64,000 nt of DNA from Xanthobacteraceae bacterium 501b (GCA_000378025.1 KB899087.1:1426001-1490000), one strand, 5' to 3'. Numbered from the stretch's first letter, positions 52,751 through 61,973 are shown. Notes: generated from the letters alone by a model not told the origin. Program-made: numbers and translations.

Positions 52751-54082
52751 ATGAACATCCGTCAGACCGCCGAGGCGGTGACGACCGAGCCCTGCGAGCT
52801 GAGCGCGGTCGCGGCCGCCGCCGCCATCGCCCGGGGCGAATTGACTTCCGTTGCGCTGGTGACGAGCCTGTTGAACCGGATCGCCGAACGCCGCGAGGCG
52901 GTGCAGGCGTGGGTGTATCTCGACCCCGAGAAGGCGCTCGCCGAAGCCCGCGCCGCCGACGCCCGCACCGCTGACGTCCTTGCGCCCTCCGGCCCGCTGC
53001 ATGGCGTGCCGGTGGGCCTCAAGGACATCATCAACGTCGCGGGCATGCCGACACGGTTCAACTCGCCGATCTATCCCGACTACATCCCCTTCGCCAATTC
53101 GGCCTGCGCGGCGATGATCCGCAAGGCCGGCGGCTTCATCCTCGGCAAGACCGTCACCACCGAATTCGCCAACCGCCATCCAGGCCCGACCATGAACCCG
53201 CATGATCCGGCCCGCACGCCGGGCGGCTCCTCCCAAGGATCGGCGGCGGCGGTGGCCGACCGGCAGGTGCCGCTCGCCATCGGCACGCAGACCAGCGGCT
53301 CGATCATCCGCCCGGCCGCCTTTTGCGGCATTGTCGGCTACAAGCCGAGCTTCGGCGAGATCAGCCGCGTCGGGGTGAAGCCGCATTCCGGCACGCTCGA
53401 CACGCTCGGCCTGTGTGCCCGCTCGGTCGGCGATGTCGAGCTGCTGCGGGCGGTGCTGGTCGGCATCCCCTATGAGCCGGTGGCGCCGGCCACGGGGCGG
53501 CTGCGCGTCGCGATCTGCCGCGACCATTGGGACGCGGCAGAGCCGGCGGCGCGGGCCTCCGTCGAAAGCGTGGCCCGTCTCATGGAGGCTTCCGGCGCGG
53601 AGATCGGCGAACTGGTGCTGCCGCCGGCCTTGTTCCAGGGCTGGCAGGAGGACCATCGCCGCATCGCCAATTTCGAGGCCGCGCGCGGCTTCGGCCATGA
53701 AAAGCGGCTGCACCGCGACAAGCTGAGTCGCGAATTCTATGAGGGGCGCGTGCTCGATGGCGAGATGTGCAGCGTCGACGACTACATCGCCGCGCAGCGC
53801 CGGTCGGAAGCGATGCGGGTGTGGATCGAGGGGGCGCTGGAGGATATCGACGTCGTGCTGACGCCGGCGGCGGCGGGCGAGGCGCCGCTGGGCCTGGCCC
53901 GGACCGGCGATGCCGGGTTCAACTCGCTCTGGACCCTGCTCTATACGCCAAGCCTCACCCTGCCCTGCGGGCGCGGGCCGGCCGGCATGCCGCTCGGGGT
54001 GCAACTGATCGGCCGCCGCTTTGAAGACGAGCGGTTGTTCGCCATCGCCTCGGCGGTCGAGCAGATGCTGGCGCGGGTCTGA
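52751..54082 (+). CDS. amidase-signature hydrolase (third amidase)
   Basis: The 443-residue protein has Lys91 (VGLKDIIN), cis-Ser160 in TPGGSSQGSAAAV and nucleophile Ser184 in TQTSGSIIRPA. The loop before the nucleophile reads TSGS where the neighbour has TGGS, a small change next to the oxyanion hole that could alter specificity. It starts 11 nt after the second amidase and is probably its paralogue. Confidence 0.92.
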   Translation: MNIRQTAEAVTTEPCELSAVAAAAAIARGELTSVALVTSLLNRIAERREAVQAWVYLDPEKALAEARAADARTADVLAPSGPLHGVPVGLKDIINVAGMPTRFNSPIYPDYIPFANSACAAMIRKAGGFILGKTVTTEFANRHPGPTMNPHDPARTPGGSSQGSAAAVADRQVPLAIGTQTSGSIIRPAAFCGIVGYKPSFGEISRVGVKPHSGTLDTLGLCARSVGDVELLRAVLVGIPYEPVAPATGRLRVAICRDHWDAAEPAARASVESVARLMEASGAEIGELVLPPALFQGWQEDHRRIANFEAARGFGHEKRLHRDKLSREFYEGRVLDGEMCSVDDYIAAQRRSEAMRVWIEGALEDIDVVLTPAAAGEAPLGLARTGDAGFNSLWTLLYTPSLTLPCGRGPAGMPLGVQLIGRRFEDERLFAIASAVEQMLARV

Positions 54083-54090
54083 GCGTTCTC

Positions 54091-54855
54091 ATGGACATGA
54101 TGGCCAGCTTCGGGTCGCTCAGCCCCGGCCAATTTCTGCTGCTGGGCGCCATCGCCTTTGTCGGCGCCATATTGGGCGGCATTTCCAGCTTCGGCGCCGG
54201 CCTCATCGTCACCCCCTTCCTGATGCCCGTGGTCGGGGTGAAGGCGGTGGTGCCTGTGATGTCGATCGCGATGACGCTGGGCAATCTCTCGCGGGTCTGG
54301 GTCTACAGGCACGAGATCGACCGCGCCATCGTGCTGCGGATCATGCTCCCGGCCCTGCCCTGCGTGGTGATGGGAACGCTGGTTTACAGCTATCTCCCGC
54401 AAGCGCTGCTGGCACTGCTGATCGGGCTGTTCCTGCTGGTCTCCATCCCGCTGCGCCGCTACATGGCCCGCCGCGCCGTCACCCCGACGCCCGGAGCGGT
54501 GCTCGGCGTGTCGGGCGTGTTCGGCCTCGTCTCCGGCGCCCTGCCCGGCGGCGGGGTGGTGCTGATGCCGCTGCTGCTCGGCCTCGGCCTGGCACGCGGC
54601 GCCATCGTCGGCACCGACGCGCTGATCGGCACGGCGGTGAACGTCACCAAGACGCTCATGTTCGGCAAGCTGGACCTGATGACGACCGAGCTGTTCCTCG
54701 CCGGCCTGCTCATCGGCCTGTGCATGGTGCCGGGCGCGTATGGGGCGCGATGGCTGATCGAGCGCATGCATGTGAAGATGCACACCGCCCTCGTCGAAGT
54801 GCTGGTCATCGGCAGCGGGTTCTCCTTCGTCTGGACGGGGCTGGTGGCCTGGTGA
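54091..54855 (+). CDS. TauE/SafE-family membrane transporter
   Basis: The 254-residue protein has about eight membrane segments in two repeats. It shows the family features AFVGAILGGISSFGAGLIVTP near the start and SGALPGGGVVLMPLLLGL in the second half. TauE/SafE proteins move small anions such as sulfite or sulfoacetate. It starts 8 nt after the third amidase, so it is probably in the same transcript and may export an acid released by amide hydrolysis; that link is inferred. Confidence 0.88.
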   Translation: MDMMASFGSLSPGQFLLLGAIAFVGAILGGISSFGAGLIVTPFLMPVVGVKAVVPVMSIAMTLGNLSRVWVYRHEIDRAIVLRIMLPALPCVVMGTLVYSYLPQALLALLIGLFLLVSIPLRRYMARRAVTPTPGAVLGVSGVFGLVSGALPGGGVVLMPLLLGLGLARGAIVGTDALIGTAVNVTKTLMFGKLDLMTTELFLAGLLIGLCMVPGAYGARWLIERMHVKMHTALVEVLVIGSGFSFVWTGLVAW

Positions 54856-55014
54856 CGTGGTCATGGGGTGAGGGTGTGGGCTTCGCGCCGGAACACACGG
54901 CGCGGAAGGTCCTGCCCGGCGGTGCGCGATGGGCGGGATAACCGAGCGGTCGCCTGATTGTTCTTGATTTGTTCAAGATCTTGACGCCAGAGTGCGGCAA
55001 CTCGGGAGTCGCGC

Positions 55015-55263
55015 ATGACGAAGAAGACCTTCTATGTCGTCCAGCCCTTCGTGGCCGGCAAGCGCGGAGCGATAAAGGCCGGCATCCCGATGGAGGTCCG
55101 CAACGCCGCCGACGCCGAACGCATCGCCGAGCGCATGAGCCTTGTGCAGATCGGGGCGATCGCTTTCTCGACCGATGTGGAGCCCGAAAGCGGCGATGCC
55201 GATCCACCCGTGCTGATCGCCCGTTTCGGCCAGGTGCCCGACGGGGTGCTGGACCCGAGCTAG
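55015..55263 (+). CDS. small conserved hypothetical protein
   Basis: The 82-residue protein begins TKKTFYVVQPFVAGKRG and contains RIAERMSLVQIGAIAFSTDV. I recall similar small proteins in Bradyrhizobium and relatives, with no known function. It has no signal or membrane segment. Its last 4 nt overlap the convergent methyltransferase gene. An AT-richer patch (ttgttcttgatttgttcaag) just upstream may hold its promoter. Confidence 0.7.
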   Translation: MTKKTFYVVQPFVAGKRGAIKAGIPMEVRNAADAERIAERMSLVQIGAIAFSTDVEPESGDADPPVLIARFGQVPDGVLDPS

Positions 55264-55874
55264 AGGCCCGGGAGTTCTGAGCGATCACGCGCCTGAACGG
55301 TGCTCCGGCGAATGCGGTAGACGGCGGCGGGCGGCAGATTGGCCAGCGTTCCGCCGATGCGCTCGGCTTCCAGCCCGAGCGGGGCCAGCAGCCGCGGCGG
55401 CACCGGGCAGCGCGGGCCATAGGTGAACTGGTAGAAGGCGCCCTCCGGCCGCATCTTGCCGAAAGCCCCCATCAGGATCGCCCGCACCTTGCGCGGGGTG
55501 ATCGACAGCAGCGGCAGGCCGCTGACCACGGCGCCGGCCGGCGCGCCGCCGAAAAGCTCCACCGTGTCGAGCCGCGCGGCGTCCATCCACAGCGTGCGCG
55601 CGGCGGGGAAGCGGGCCTGCAGCGCCACGGCGAATTCCGAGCCGAACTCGATCAAGGCGAGGTCCGCCGGCCGCACCCCGCGCGCGATCAGCGCCCGGGT
55701 GAAGGCCCCGGTGCCCGGTCCGAGCTCGATCACCGGTCCGATGTCGGGCGAGATCTCGCTGGTGATCAGGCGGGCGAGCGCGCGGCCCGAGGGGGCGATG
55801 GCGGCGACGCGCAACGGGCTGCGCAGCCAGGCCTGGAAGAAGCCGAGGGTCTCGGCCATACGCTGAGAAGACAT
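55260..55874 (-). CDS. class I SAM methyltransferase, PmtA-like phospholipid N-methyltransferase
   Basis: The 204-residue protein has the SAM motif VIELGPGTGAFTRALI, an acidic strand end (ALIEFGSEFAVAL) and GAVVSGLPLLSITPRKV. This matches the short soluble phosphatidylethanolamine N-methyltransferases of rhizobia and relatives, which make phosphatidylcholine. Other small-molecule methyltransferases of the same fold cannot be excluded. It is convergent with the small upstream protein and lies about 100 nt after the MFS gene in the same direction. Confidence 0.75.
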   Translation of the reverse strand: MSSQRMAETLGFFQAWLRSPLRVAAIAPSGRALARLITSEISPDIGPVIELGPGTGAFTRALIARGVRPADLALIEFGSEFAVALQARFPAARTLWMDAARLDTVELFGGAPAGAVVSGLPLLSITPRKVRAILMGAFGKMRPEGAFYQFTYGPRCPVPPRLLAPLGLEAERIGGTLANLPPAAVYRIRRSTVQARDRSELPGL

Positions 55875-55970
55875 TGCAGATGTTCCGGAATCGGTTGTCT
55901 GGGGCGCGCCCCTGAAGGGCGCTAAAACACGGGACCGCGCGGCGGGCGCAAAGCCCGCGGCCGATCGCGT

Positions 55971-57287
55971 TCAGCGACGTGCGAAGGTGGCGGCGATGCG
56001 GCGGTTGGCGACCAGCATGGCGAGCGCGGTGGCGATGGTCGCCACCGGAACCGTCAGCAGGCCAAGCGCGAGGCCGTTCGGGATCTGCGCCGCACTGGCG
56101 GCATCGCTGACCATGCCGACGATCAGCGGTCCCAGCGCCGGCCCCATCAGGCCGGAGCCGACCATGACGATGCTGGTCGCCTGCGCCTCCCGGCCCTTGC
56201 CGGCGACGAGATGGGAGGCGCCGAAGGCGAAGGGCAGCATGAAGGCGAAGGAGAGCATGCCCGGCACCAGCAGGCCAACGGACAGCCAGCCGACGGGGGT
56301 AAACAGCGCGGCGGTGGTGGTCACGCTGGCGAGGAGGAACAGATAGGCCGGCGGACCCAGCACCCGGCCGGTGCCGGACTGCACCGCACGGTCGAACATC
56401 CGCCCGCCGGTCACGGCGCCGATGATGCCCATCAGCCCCTGCAGCAGGCCGAAAGCCAACCCCGCCTCCCCGGCGGTGAAACCGTGGATGCGGATCAGAA
56501 ACGGCCCGGCAAAAGCATAGAACGGCGCCGAGGCGAAGCCGACCGCGATGGCGCCGACGAACAGCCAGCGGAAGGCGGGCCCCGCCAGCAGCCGCGCGCA
56601 GGAGCGCAGGAAGCTTTCGCCGGTGGCGGCGGACTGGCGCAGCGGCCGCGTCGGCCCGATGACGAGGAGAACCAGCAGGGCGATCACCCCGCCAATCGCT
56701 CCCGCGCCGACAAGCACCACCCGCCAGCCCAGCTGGTCGGCGATGGCGCCGCCGGCGGCGAAGCCCACCATGGAGCCGAGTGGCAGGCCCAAGGCGAAAA
56801 GCCCGATCGCCAGCCCGCGCCGCTCCGGCCTTATCGTGCGGGCGATGATGGCATGGCCGGCCGGGAAGGCGCCGGCCTCGCCCGAGGCCACGCCGAAGCG
56901 GGTAAGGGCCAGAACGAGGAAACTCGCGGCCACGCCGCCCAGCGCCGTCATCGCGCTCCAGGCCAGGAGGCACAGCACAAGCACGCGGCGCGGCGAGCCG
57001 CGATCAGCGGCCCGGCCCAGCGGCAGCGACAGGAGGGTGTAGCAGATCGCGAAGGGGATGCCGGTAAGCAGCCCAACCTGCGTGTCACTCAGCGAAAGCT
57101 CGGCCTTGATGGCTTCCGCCATAATGAAAGGCAGGATACGATCGGCCTGTGAGATCGCACTCACGAGGAATAGTGTCAAAAGTGTAGCATAGACTTGCCA
57201 CCCGCTCACGTATTCGCTACCGGATTCAGCGGATGGATAAGGGATATCCTTCGATCCATCTATTGATCTCAGGGTGCTTTCCGTCAT
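55971..57287 (-). CDS. MFS transporter
   Basis: From ATG 57,287 the protein has 438 residues with 12 membrane segments. The MFS motif between helices 2 and 3 is GRAADRGSPRRVLV, and ADRILPFIMAEAIKAELSLS is typical of a sugar/organic-acid branch (spinster-like). A TTG at 57,341 would overlap the AraC start and is less likely. It is divergent from the AraC-family gene, a common regulator-transporter pair. Substrate unknown. Confidence 0.88.
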   Translation of the reverse strand: MTESTLRSIDGSKDIPYPSAESGSEYVSGWQVYATLLTLFLVSAISQADRILPFIMAEAIKAELSLSDTQVGLLTGIPFAICYTLLSLPLGRAADRGSPRRVLVLCLLAWSAMTALGGVAASFLVLALTRFGVASGEAGAFPAGHAIIARTIRPERRGLAIGLFALGLPLGSMVGFAAGGAIADQLGWRVVLVGAGAIGGVIALLVLLVIGPTRPLRQSAATGESFLRSCARLLAGPAFRWLFVGAIAVGFASAPFYAFAGPFLIRIHGFTAGEAGLAFGLLQGLMGIIGAVTGGRMFDRAVQSGTGRVLGPPAYLFLLASVTTTAALFTPVGWLSVGLLVPGMLSFAFMLPFAFGASHLVAGKGREAQATSIVMVGSGLMGPALGPLIVGMVSDAASAAQIPNGLALGLLTVPVATIATALAMLVANRRIAATFARR

Positions 57288-57340
57288 TCTGGGCAGGCTC
57301 CTCAGCTTGGTTCGCACCAATAGGCTAGAAGGAGTGCCCA

Positions 57341-58411
57341 ATGATCAGAATGCCCGAAACGTCAATAAACCTGCCTATTCCTGCAGTCCCCCCTGCCTCT
57401 TCCGGTGGGCGAGCCGGGCGCGGCAGGTCGCGCAACGCACCGGAGGCCTGTGTGCCGTCATCGCTGCTTGAGACCGTCACGGCGTATATCGACAGCAGGG
57501 GCGGCGGGCAGGGCCTGTTCCCCACGCCGATGCCGGGGGTCAACATCATCCGTTCCTTCCAGGAAGTGATGCCCCACCGCAAGATCTATCAGCCCTCCCT
57601 CTGCATCGTGCTGCAGGGCGCCAAGCAGATCCTCTTCGGCAATGAGACGCTGGATTATGGCGTCATGGAATGCCTGGTCGTGAGCATCGCGCTCCCGGGC
57701 ACGGGCCGGATCGTCAAGGCCAGCGAGACCGAGCCCTTTGTCGGCCTCACCGTCGATCTCGACATCGCGGTGGTCCGCGACATGGTCGAGCGGCTGGAGG
57801 CGCTGCCGGCCGCCCCCGCCAGCGGTGGCCCCTGCGCCTTCGTGGCGCAGATCGACGAACCTTTCGCCGAGTGCATCCAGCGTCTGGTGCGGATGGCCGA
57901 CAGTCCGAAGGCGGTTCCCATTCTCTACCCCTCGGTCATGCACGATATCTGCTACTGGCTGCTGAGCGGGCCGCATGGGGCGGAGATCTGCAAGCTGTCC
58001 CTGCCCGCCTCCAACACCGAGCGGGTGGCCAAGGCCATTCACCTGCTGCGCGAGAACATCGCCCAGCCCATGCGGGTGGAACAGCTGGCCGAGGCGGCGC
58101 GGATGAGCCCGTCCTCCTTCCACCAGCATTTCAAGGCGCTGACCTCGATGACGCCGCTGCAATATCAAAAACAGCTGCGCCTGCTGGAGGCGCGGCGGCT
58201 GATGGTAGCGAACGCCGCCAGCGTGGCGGATGCCTCCTACAAGGTCGGCTATGAGAGCGCCTCACAGTTCAGCCGCGAATATTCCCGCATGTTCGGCATC
58301 GCCCCCAAGCGGGACGTGATGAACCAGCATCGCCTGTATCGTTCATTGACCGGCCGCGACATGCCGACCTCCCCAGCCTCCCCGATCAGCCCGGCCGCTT
58401 CGCCCGCCTGA
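57341..58411 (+). CDS. AraC-family transcriptional regulator with AraC_N domain
   Basis: The 356-residue protein has an AraC-type N-terminal sensing domain (YQPSLCIVLQGAKQILFGNE, VSIALPGTGRI). The C-terminal double HTH reads MRVEQLAEAARMSPSSFHQHF, then VGYESASQFSREYSRMFG. The ribosome site AGAAGGAG is ideally placed. Members of this subfamily often activate oxidoreductase genes. The SDR encoded 1 kb downstream and the shared 37-nt upstream elements make that a testable idea here. A strong intrinsic terminator closes the transcript. Confidence 0.93.
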   Translation: MIRMPETSINLPIPAVPPASSGGRAGRGRSRNAPEACVPSSLLETVTAYIDSRGGGQGLFPTPMPGVNIIRSFQEVMPHRKIYQPSLCIVLQGAKQILFGNETLDYGVMECLVVSIALPGTGRIVKASETEPFVGLTVDLDIAVVRDMVERLEALPAAPASGGPCAFVAQIDEPFAECIQRLVRMADSPKAVPILYPSVMHDICYWLLSGPHGAEICKLSLPASNTERVAKAIHLLRENIAQPMRVEQLAEAARMSPSSFHQHFKALTSMTPLQYQKQLRLLEARRLMVANAASVADASYKVGYESASQFSREYSRMFGIAPKRDVMNQHRLYRSLTGRDMPTSPASPISPAASPA

Positions 58412-58454
58412 CGCGCCCGCCCTCTCGCGCCGCCCGCCCCCCTCAGCTGGAACG

Positions 58455-58499
58455 CGCCCCCTCGTCAGCCCGCGCGGCCTGACGAGGGGGCGTTTTTTT
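58455..58499 (+). terminator. strong intrinsic terminator after the AraC gene
   Basis: A 14-bp perfect stem (arms 58,455-58,468 and 58,479-58,492, core CCCCCTCGTCAG) with a 10-nt GC loop is followed by seven T. This is a canonical Rho-independent terminator 44 nt after the stop. Confidence 0.95.
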
Positions 58500-58580
58500 G
58501 GCACGCCGACAGGCGGCGGCCGGTCGGCCCTCTATTCCCCGGCGACATCGACATCCGGCACCCCTGCCCGTCCAAAGCAT

Positions 58581-58617
58581 TTGGAGAATCAGGCAGGTTT
58601 TCTGTGCGTTCCGGCAT
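58581..58617 (+). promoter_or_regulatory. shared upstream element, copy 1 (before the DUF2147 gene)
   Basis: Matches 59,281-59,317 at 30 of 37 positions with no gap. The longest identical block is GCGTTCCGGCAT. It ends 158 nt before the DUF2147 ATG and is a candidate binding site for the upstream AraC-family regulator. Confidence 0.5.
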
Positions 58618-58775
58618 TCGCCCGCGCTCCCTCGGCGGCTAACGTCCCGCTCCGATGACCACGCCAAAAGGCGTAGTTGCCCGGTCCGTCCGCACCGGGC
58701 CCGGCCCTCCCTGCGCGCCGGCGGCACGGCTTTGATCGCCGCTCCCCGCGCGCCCTCTCTCCACAGGAGCCCGTC

Positions 58776-59243
58776 ATGTCGAACGCCCTCAAGGCATGCC
58801 TCTTGGCCGCCGTCGCGGCCGCGGCCCTCGCCTTCACCACCATTGAGGCCGCCGCGCAGGCCGCCTCGCCGAACCAGATCGTCGGGGTCCGGGAGGCCGA
58901 GAACGGCGCCATCAAGCTGGAAATGTTCGATGCCGGGGGCAGTTACGCCGCCCGCATGCTCTATGGCCGGCAATTGATGGAAGCCGACGGCACGACCTTC
59001 AAGAAGGACACGCTGAACCCGGACCCGGCGCTGCGCGGGCGCTCGCTGGAGGGCATCGTCTTCGTCACCAACCTCACCTGGGACATGCGGGACCGCCGCT
59101 GGGAAGGCGGCGATTTCTATAGCGGCCTCACCGGCCGCACCATGTCAGTTCAGGCCGAACTCGTTGGCGAGACGATGCAGGTGCGCGCCTATATGGGCGC
59201 ACCGCTGCTCGGCCAGACCATCGTCTTCCGCCGCGTGCCGTGA
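58776..59243 (+). CDS. secreted DUF2147-family protein
   Basis: The 155-residue protein has a signal peptide (ACLLAAVAAAALAFTTIEAAAQA). It has the DUF2147 pattern: KDTLNPDPALRGRSLEGIVF, RRWEGGDFYSGLTGRTM, and a final MQVRAYMGAPLLGQTIVFRR. The family is periplasmic and beta-rich, with no established role. ATG 58,776 has an ACAGGAG ribosome site; the frame extends upstream without support. Confidence 0.87.
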   Translation: MSNALKACLLAAVAAAALAFTTIEAAAQAASPNQIVGVREAENGAIKLEMFDAGGSYAARMLYGRQLMEADGTTFKKDTLNPDPALRGRSLEGIVFVTNLTWDMRDRRWEGGDFYSGLTGRTMSVQAELVGETMQVRAYMGAPLLGQTIVFRRVP

Positions 59244-59280
59244 GGCCGCCCGAGCGACGCCCGTCCGGGCGCCCGCCGCA

Positions 59281-59317
59281 TTGGAGGAATGGGCATGTTT
59301 TATGCGCGTTCCGGCAT
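59281..59317 (+). promoter_or_regulatory. shared upstream element, copy 2 (before the SDR gene)
   Basis: Second copy of the 37-nt element, ending 94 nt before the SDR start. This copy happens to create in-frame ATGs at 59,289 and 59,295 behind GGAGG, but SDR homologues start at the position of 59,412 and copy 1 has no such ATG, so the conserved part looks regulatory. Confidence 0.5.
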
Positions 59318-59411
59318 GGCGATTCCCGGCGCGGCCGTCACTCTTGCGCCGAAGCGCGGTCGGCCGGACCCGGCCCTTCGCGCGGCCCTTTCCAACTGCC
59401 AAGGAACGACC

Positions 59412-60329
59412 ATGACACGATGGACCACGCGGGACATTCCCGCCCAGCACGGCCGCGCGGCCCTCGTCACCGGCACGGGTGGCCTCGGCTATGAGGACGC
59501 GCTGGCCCTCGCCCGTGCCGGCGCCAATGTGGTGATCGCCGGGCGCAACCCGGCCAAGGGGGCGGCGGCGGTGGCCGCGATCCGGCAGGCGGTTCCCGGC
59601 GCGCAGGTGCGGTTCGGCGAGGTCGACCTCGCCAGCCTCGCCTCGGTCGCCAGCTTCGCCGCCCGGCTCGCGGGCGAACAGGATAGCCTCGACCTCTTGA
59701 TCAACAATGCCGGCGTGATGACCCCGCCGCAGCGGCGCGAGACGCGCGATGGCTTCGAGCTGCAGTTCGGCACCAATTATCTCGGCCATTTCGCGCTCAC
59801 CGCGCAGCTGATGCCGCTGCTGAAGAAGGGGCGCGATCCCCGCGTCGTCACCGTGGGCAGCATCGCGGCGCGCCGGGGCACGATCGATTTCGACGACCTG
59901 CAGGCGCAGCGCAGCTATCGCGCCTTTCACGTCTACGCCCAGTCGAAGCTGGCCTGCCTGCTGTTCGCCTTCGAGCTGAACCGGCGCAGCGCTGCCGGAG
60001 GATGGGGCGTGCAGAGTTTGGCGGCGCATCCCGGCCTCTCGCGCACCGATCTGCTGTTCAACACCCCCGGCGGGCCCACCCGCACCATCTATTTTCTGCG
60101 CCGCGTCTTTCGGCTGCTGTTCCAGCCAGCGGCGCAGGGGGCGCTGCCGACCCTCTTCGCCGCCACCGATCCGAACGCGCGCGATGGCGCCCATTACGGC
60201 CCCGACCGGCTGGCGGGAACACGCGGCTATCCCACCGAGGAGCCGGCGCCGCCACGGGCGCTGGACAAGGCCGTGGCGGTGCGGCTGTGGGAGGTGTCGG
60301 AGAATTTGGCGAAGGTGCGGTTCGCGTGA
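59412..60329 (+). CDS. short-chain dehydrogenase/reductase (retinol-dehydrogenase-like)
   Basis: The 305-residue protein begins MTRWTTRDIPAQHGRAALVT. It has the dinucleotide motif TGTGGLG (an unusual version of TGxxxGxG), LLINNAGVMTPP, the catalytic Ser in VTVGSIAARRG, and the YAQSK active site. The substrate-binding tail is like that of WWOX/retinol-dehydrogenase-type SDRs, common as NADP-dependent carbonyl reductases. It may be controlled by the AraC regulator upstream. Confidence 0.92.
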   Translation: MTRWTTRDIPAQHGRAALVTGTGGLGYEDALALARAGANVVIAGRNPAKGAAAVAAIRQAVPGAQVRFGEVDLASLASVASFAARLAGEQDSLDLLINNAGVMTPPQRRETRDGFELQFGTNYLGHFALTAQLMPLLKKGRDPRVVTVGSIAARRGTIDFDDLQAQRSYRAFHVYAQSKLACLLFAFELNRRSAAGGWGVQSLAAHPGLSRTDLLFNTPGGPTRTIYFLRRVFRLLFQPAAQGALPTLFAATDPNARDGAHYGPDRLAGTRGYPTEEPAPPRALDKAVAVRLWEVSENLAKVRFA

Positions 60330-60680
60330 AGAGCCGCGACTTCCGTAGAGGCATGGCCCAGAATCGCCGTCCCGGCCCGCGCTCTATTGGTTAGAGTTCT
60401 TTAACAGGCTGGTCATGACTCGCTAAATTGTGGCGTCTGCGAACCGGACGTATCGTAACGGCAGATGAGGCGAACGGCTTTAGCCGTTTTGACCTCGGCC
60501 CGGCGCCGGTGGTGTCATCCTGACAGTGCCGCTTCCGATAATGCCGGGCCGCTCTTCGCATTCACCGCCAACCAACAGGGATGGCACGTCCGAACGACAT
60601 GCCGCGCCCTCGCGCCCTCCCCCCACGCCGCTTCGTGCGGGGGGCAGGACAGCCGCGCGCGCAGATTTGAGGAAACCGAC
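60330..60680. other. 351-nt intergenic stretch
   Basis: An AT-richer block (about 60,385-60,430: attggttagagttctttaac) is a likely promoter for the next gene. The frame of the next gene is open back to 60,465, but those codons show no signal peptide or homology. No terminator-grade hairpin or repeat was seen. Confidence 0.4.
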
Positions 60681-61244
60681 ATGCGACGCATCTGCACCAC
60701 CCTGCTTCTCGCCGCCACGACACTCGGCACGACCCTCGCCACGCCGGCCCTCGCCCAGACTCCGGGCGAAAGCCCGTCCGCGCCCGCCTGCGTAACGGGA
60801 GCGGCGCGGCAGTCGGCCGAACCGGAAGCGCAGGCCGGCAACCGGCAGATTGTCACCGAGGCCTTCAATCGCTGGCAGGCGGGGGGCTCGACCTTCTTCA
60901 CCGACCTCCTGTCCCCGGACGTGATCTGGACAATCGAGGGTTCCGGCCCGAGCGCCGGCCGCTATGAAGGGCGCGAGCCCTTCATCGAACGCGCCGTCCG
61001 CCCATTTGTCGCCCGGCTGTCCAGCCCGATCCGGCCGGTCAGCAAGACGGTCTGGGCCGATGGCGACCATGTGATCGTGAACTGGGAGGGCGTCGGCACC
61101 GCGCAGGATGGCCAGCCCTATGCCAACAACTATGCCTGGATCCTGCGCATGCAGGATGGCAAGGCGGTCGAGGTGACGGCATTTCTCGACCTTGTCCCCT
61201 ATGATGACGTGCTGCGGCGCATTCCCGCCCCGCGCCCGGAGTGA
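60681..61244 (+). CDS. secreted SnoaL/NTF2-like protein
   Basis: The 187-residue protein has a signal peptide (LLLAATTLGTTLATPALAQ). An NTF2/SnoaL-like domain follows (RQIVTEAFNRWQAGGSTFFT, LLSPDVIWTIEGSGPSAGRY, DHVIVNWEGVGTAQDG, YAWILRMQDGKAVEVTAFLD). Such domains bind small molecules or act as ketosteroid-isomerase-type enzymes. ATG 60,681 with GAGGAA upstream is preferred over the longer open frame. Confidence 0.87.
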   Translation: MRRICTTLLLAATTLGTTLATPALAQTPGESPSAPACVTGAARQSAEPEAQAGNRQIVTEAFNRWQAGGSTFFTDLLSPDVIWTIEGSGPSAGRYEGREPFIERAVRPFVARLSSPIRPVSKTVWADGDHVIVNWEGVGTAQDGQPYANNYAWILRMQDGKAVEVTAFLDLVPYDDVLRRIPAPRPE

Positions 61245-61517
61245 ATCCGGCAGTGTTTCCGGCGCGGCGGCAAGAACAACCTCCGCACGATCGCGCAGGA
61301 ATGACGGACGTTGCAGCATAGGCAGCCGGAAGCGCGGCCCTTATCGTGACGATCGATGATGCCTCACGCCGGCGTTACCTGCCGGATCGAAGCCTTACAC
61401 AGCCCGTCGCAGCCTCCATCGCCGGAATGACTGTGTCCACGCCGCGCGCGCCCTCATGGCCGGGCGCGGCAGGCGTCATCTTTTCAGAATTTCTGGCCGG
61501 GAGAGGGAGATGCCGTC

Positions 61518-61970
61518 ATGACCGCCTTCACCATCAATGGGCGCGCCGTCCAGGTCGCCGCCGAACCCGACACGCCGCTTCTGTGGGTGATCCGGGAGAA
61601 TCTCAAGCTCACCGGCACCAAATATGGCTGCGGCATCGCTGCCTGCGGGGCCTGCACGGTGCATGTCGACGGTGAACCCACGCGCGCCTGCCAGACCCAG
61701 CTGCAGGACGTGGCCGGGCGGCAGGTGACAACGATCGAGGGGCTCTCCCCCGATTCCAGCCATCCGCTGCAAAAGGCGTGGATCACGGAGCAGGTCCCGC
61801 AATGCGGCTACTGCCAGTCCGGCCAGATCATGCAGGCGGCCGGGCTGCTCGCCAGCACGCCGCACCCGAGCCGCACGGAGATCGTCGCGCATATGGACGG
61901 CAATCTGTGCCGCTGCGGCACCTACGACCGGATCGTCAGCGCCATTGAGCGCGCGGCGCAGGAGGGCTGA
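61518..61970 (+). CDS. [2Fe-2S] subunit of an IorA-type molybdenum hydroxylase
   Basis: The 150-residue protein carries both clusters of the xanthine-dehydrogenase small subunit. Cys38, Cys43, Cys46 and Cys58 ([17 protein letters not shown]) form the plant-ferredoxin cluster. Cys96, Cys99, Cys131 and Cys133 ([16 protein letters not shown]) form the helical cluster. It passes electrons from the molybdopterin subunit encoded 3 nt downstream. No FAD subunit gene lies between them, which is the isoquinoline-1-oxidoreductase layout. Confidence 0.95.
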   Translation: MTAFTINGRAVQVAAEPDTPLLWVIRENLKLTGTKYGCGIAACGACTVHVDGEPTRACQTQLQDVAGRQVTTIEGLSPDSSHPLQKAWITEQVPQCGYCQSGQIMQAAGLLASTPHPSRTEIVAHMDGNLCRCGTYDRIVSAIERAAQEG

Positions 61971-61973
61971 ACC

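Larger units (their letters stand above)
58412..58775. other. 364-nt intergenic stretch
   Basis: Contains the AraC terminator at its start and, at 58,581-58,617, the first copy of an element also found before the SDR gene. Nothing that looks like a gene was found. Confidence 0.6.

Noticed and set aside
59289-59411. N-terminal extension of the SDR from ATG 59,289 or 59,295
   Set aside because: There is a GGAGG nearby, but the SDR family N-terminus begins at 59,412, and the upstream DNA belongs to an element duplicated before another gene where it has no ATG.
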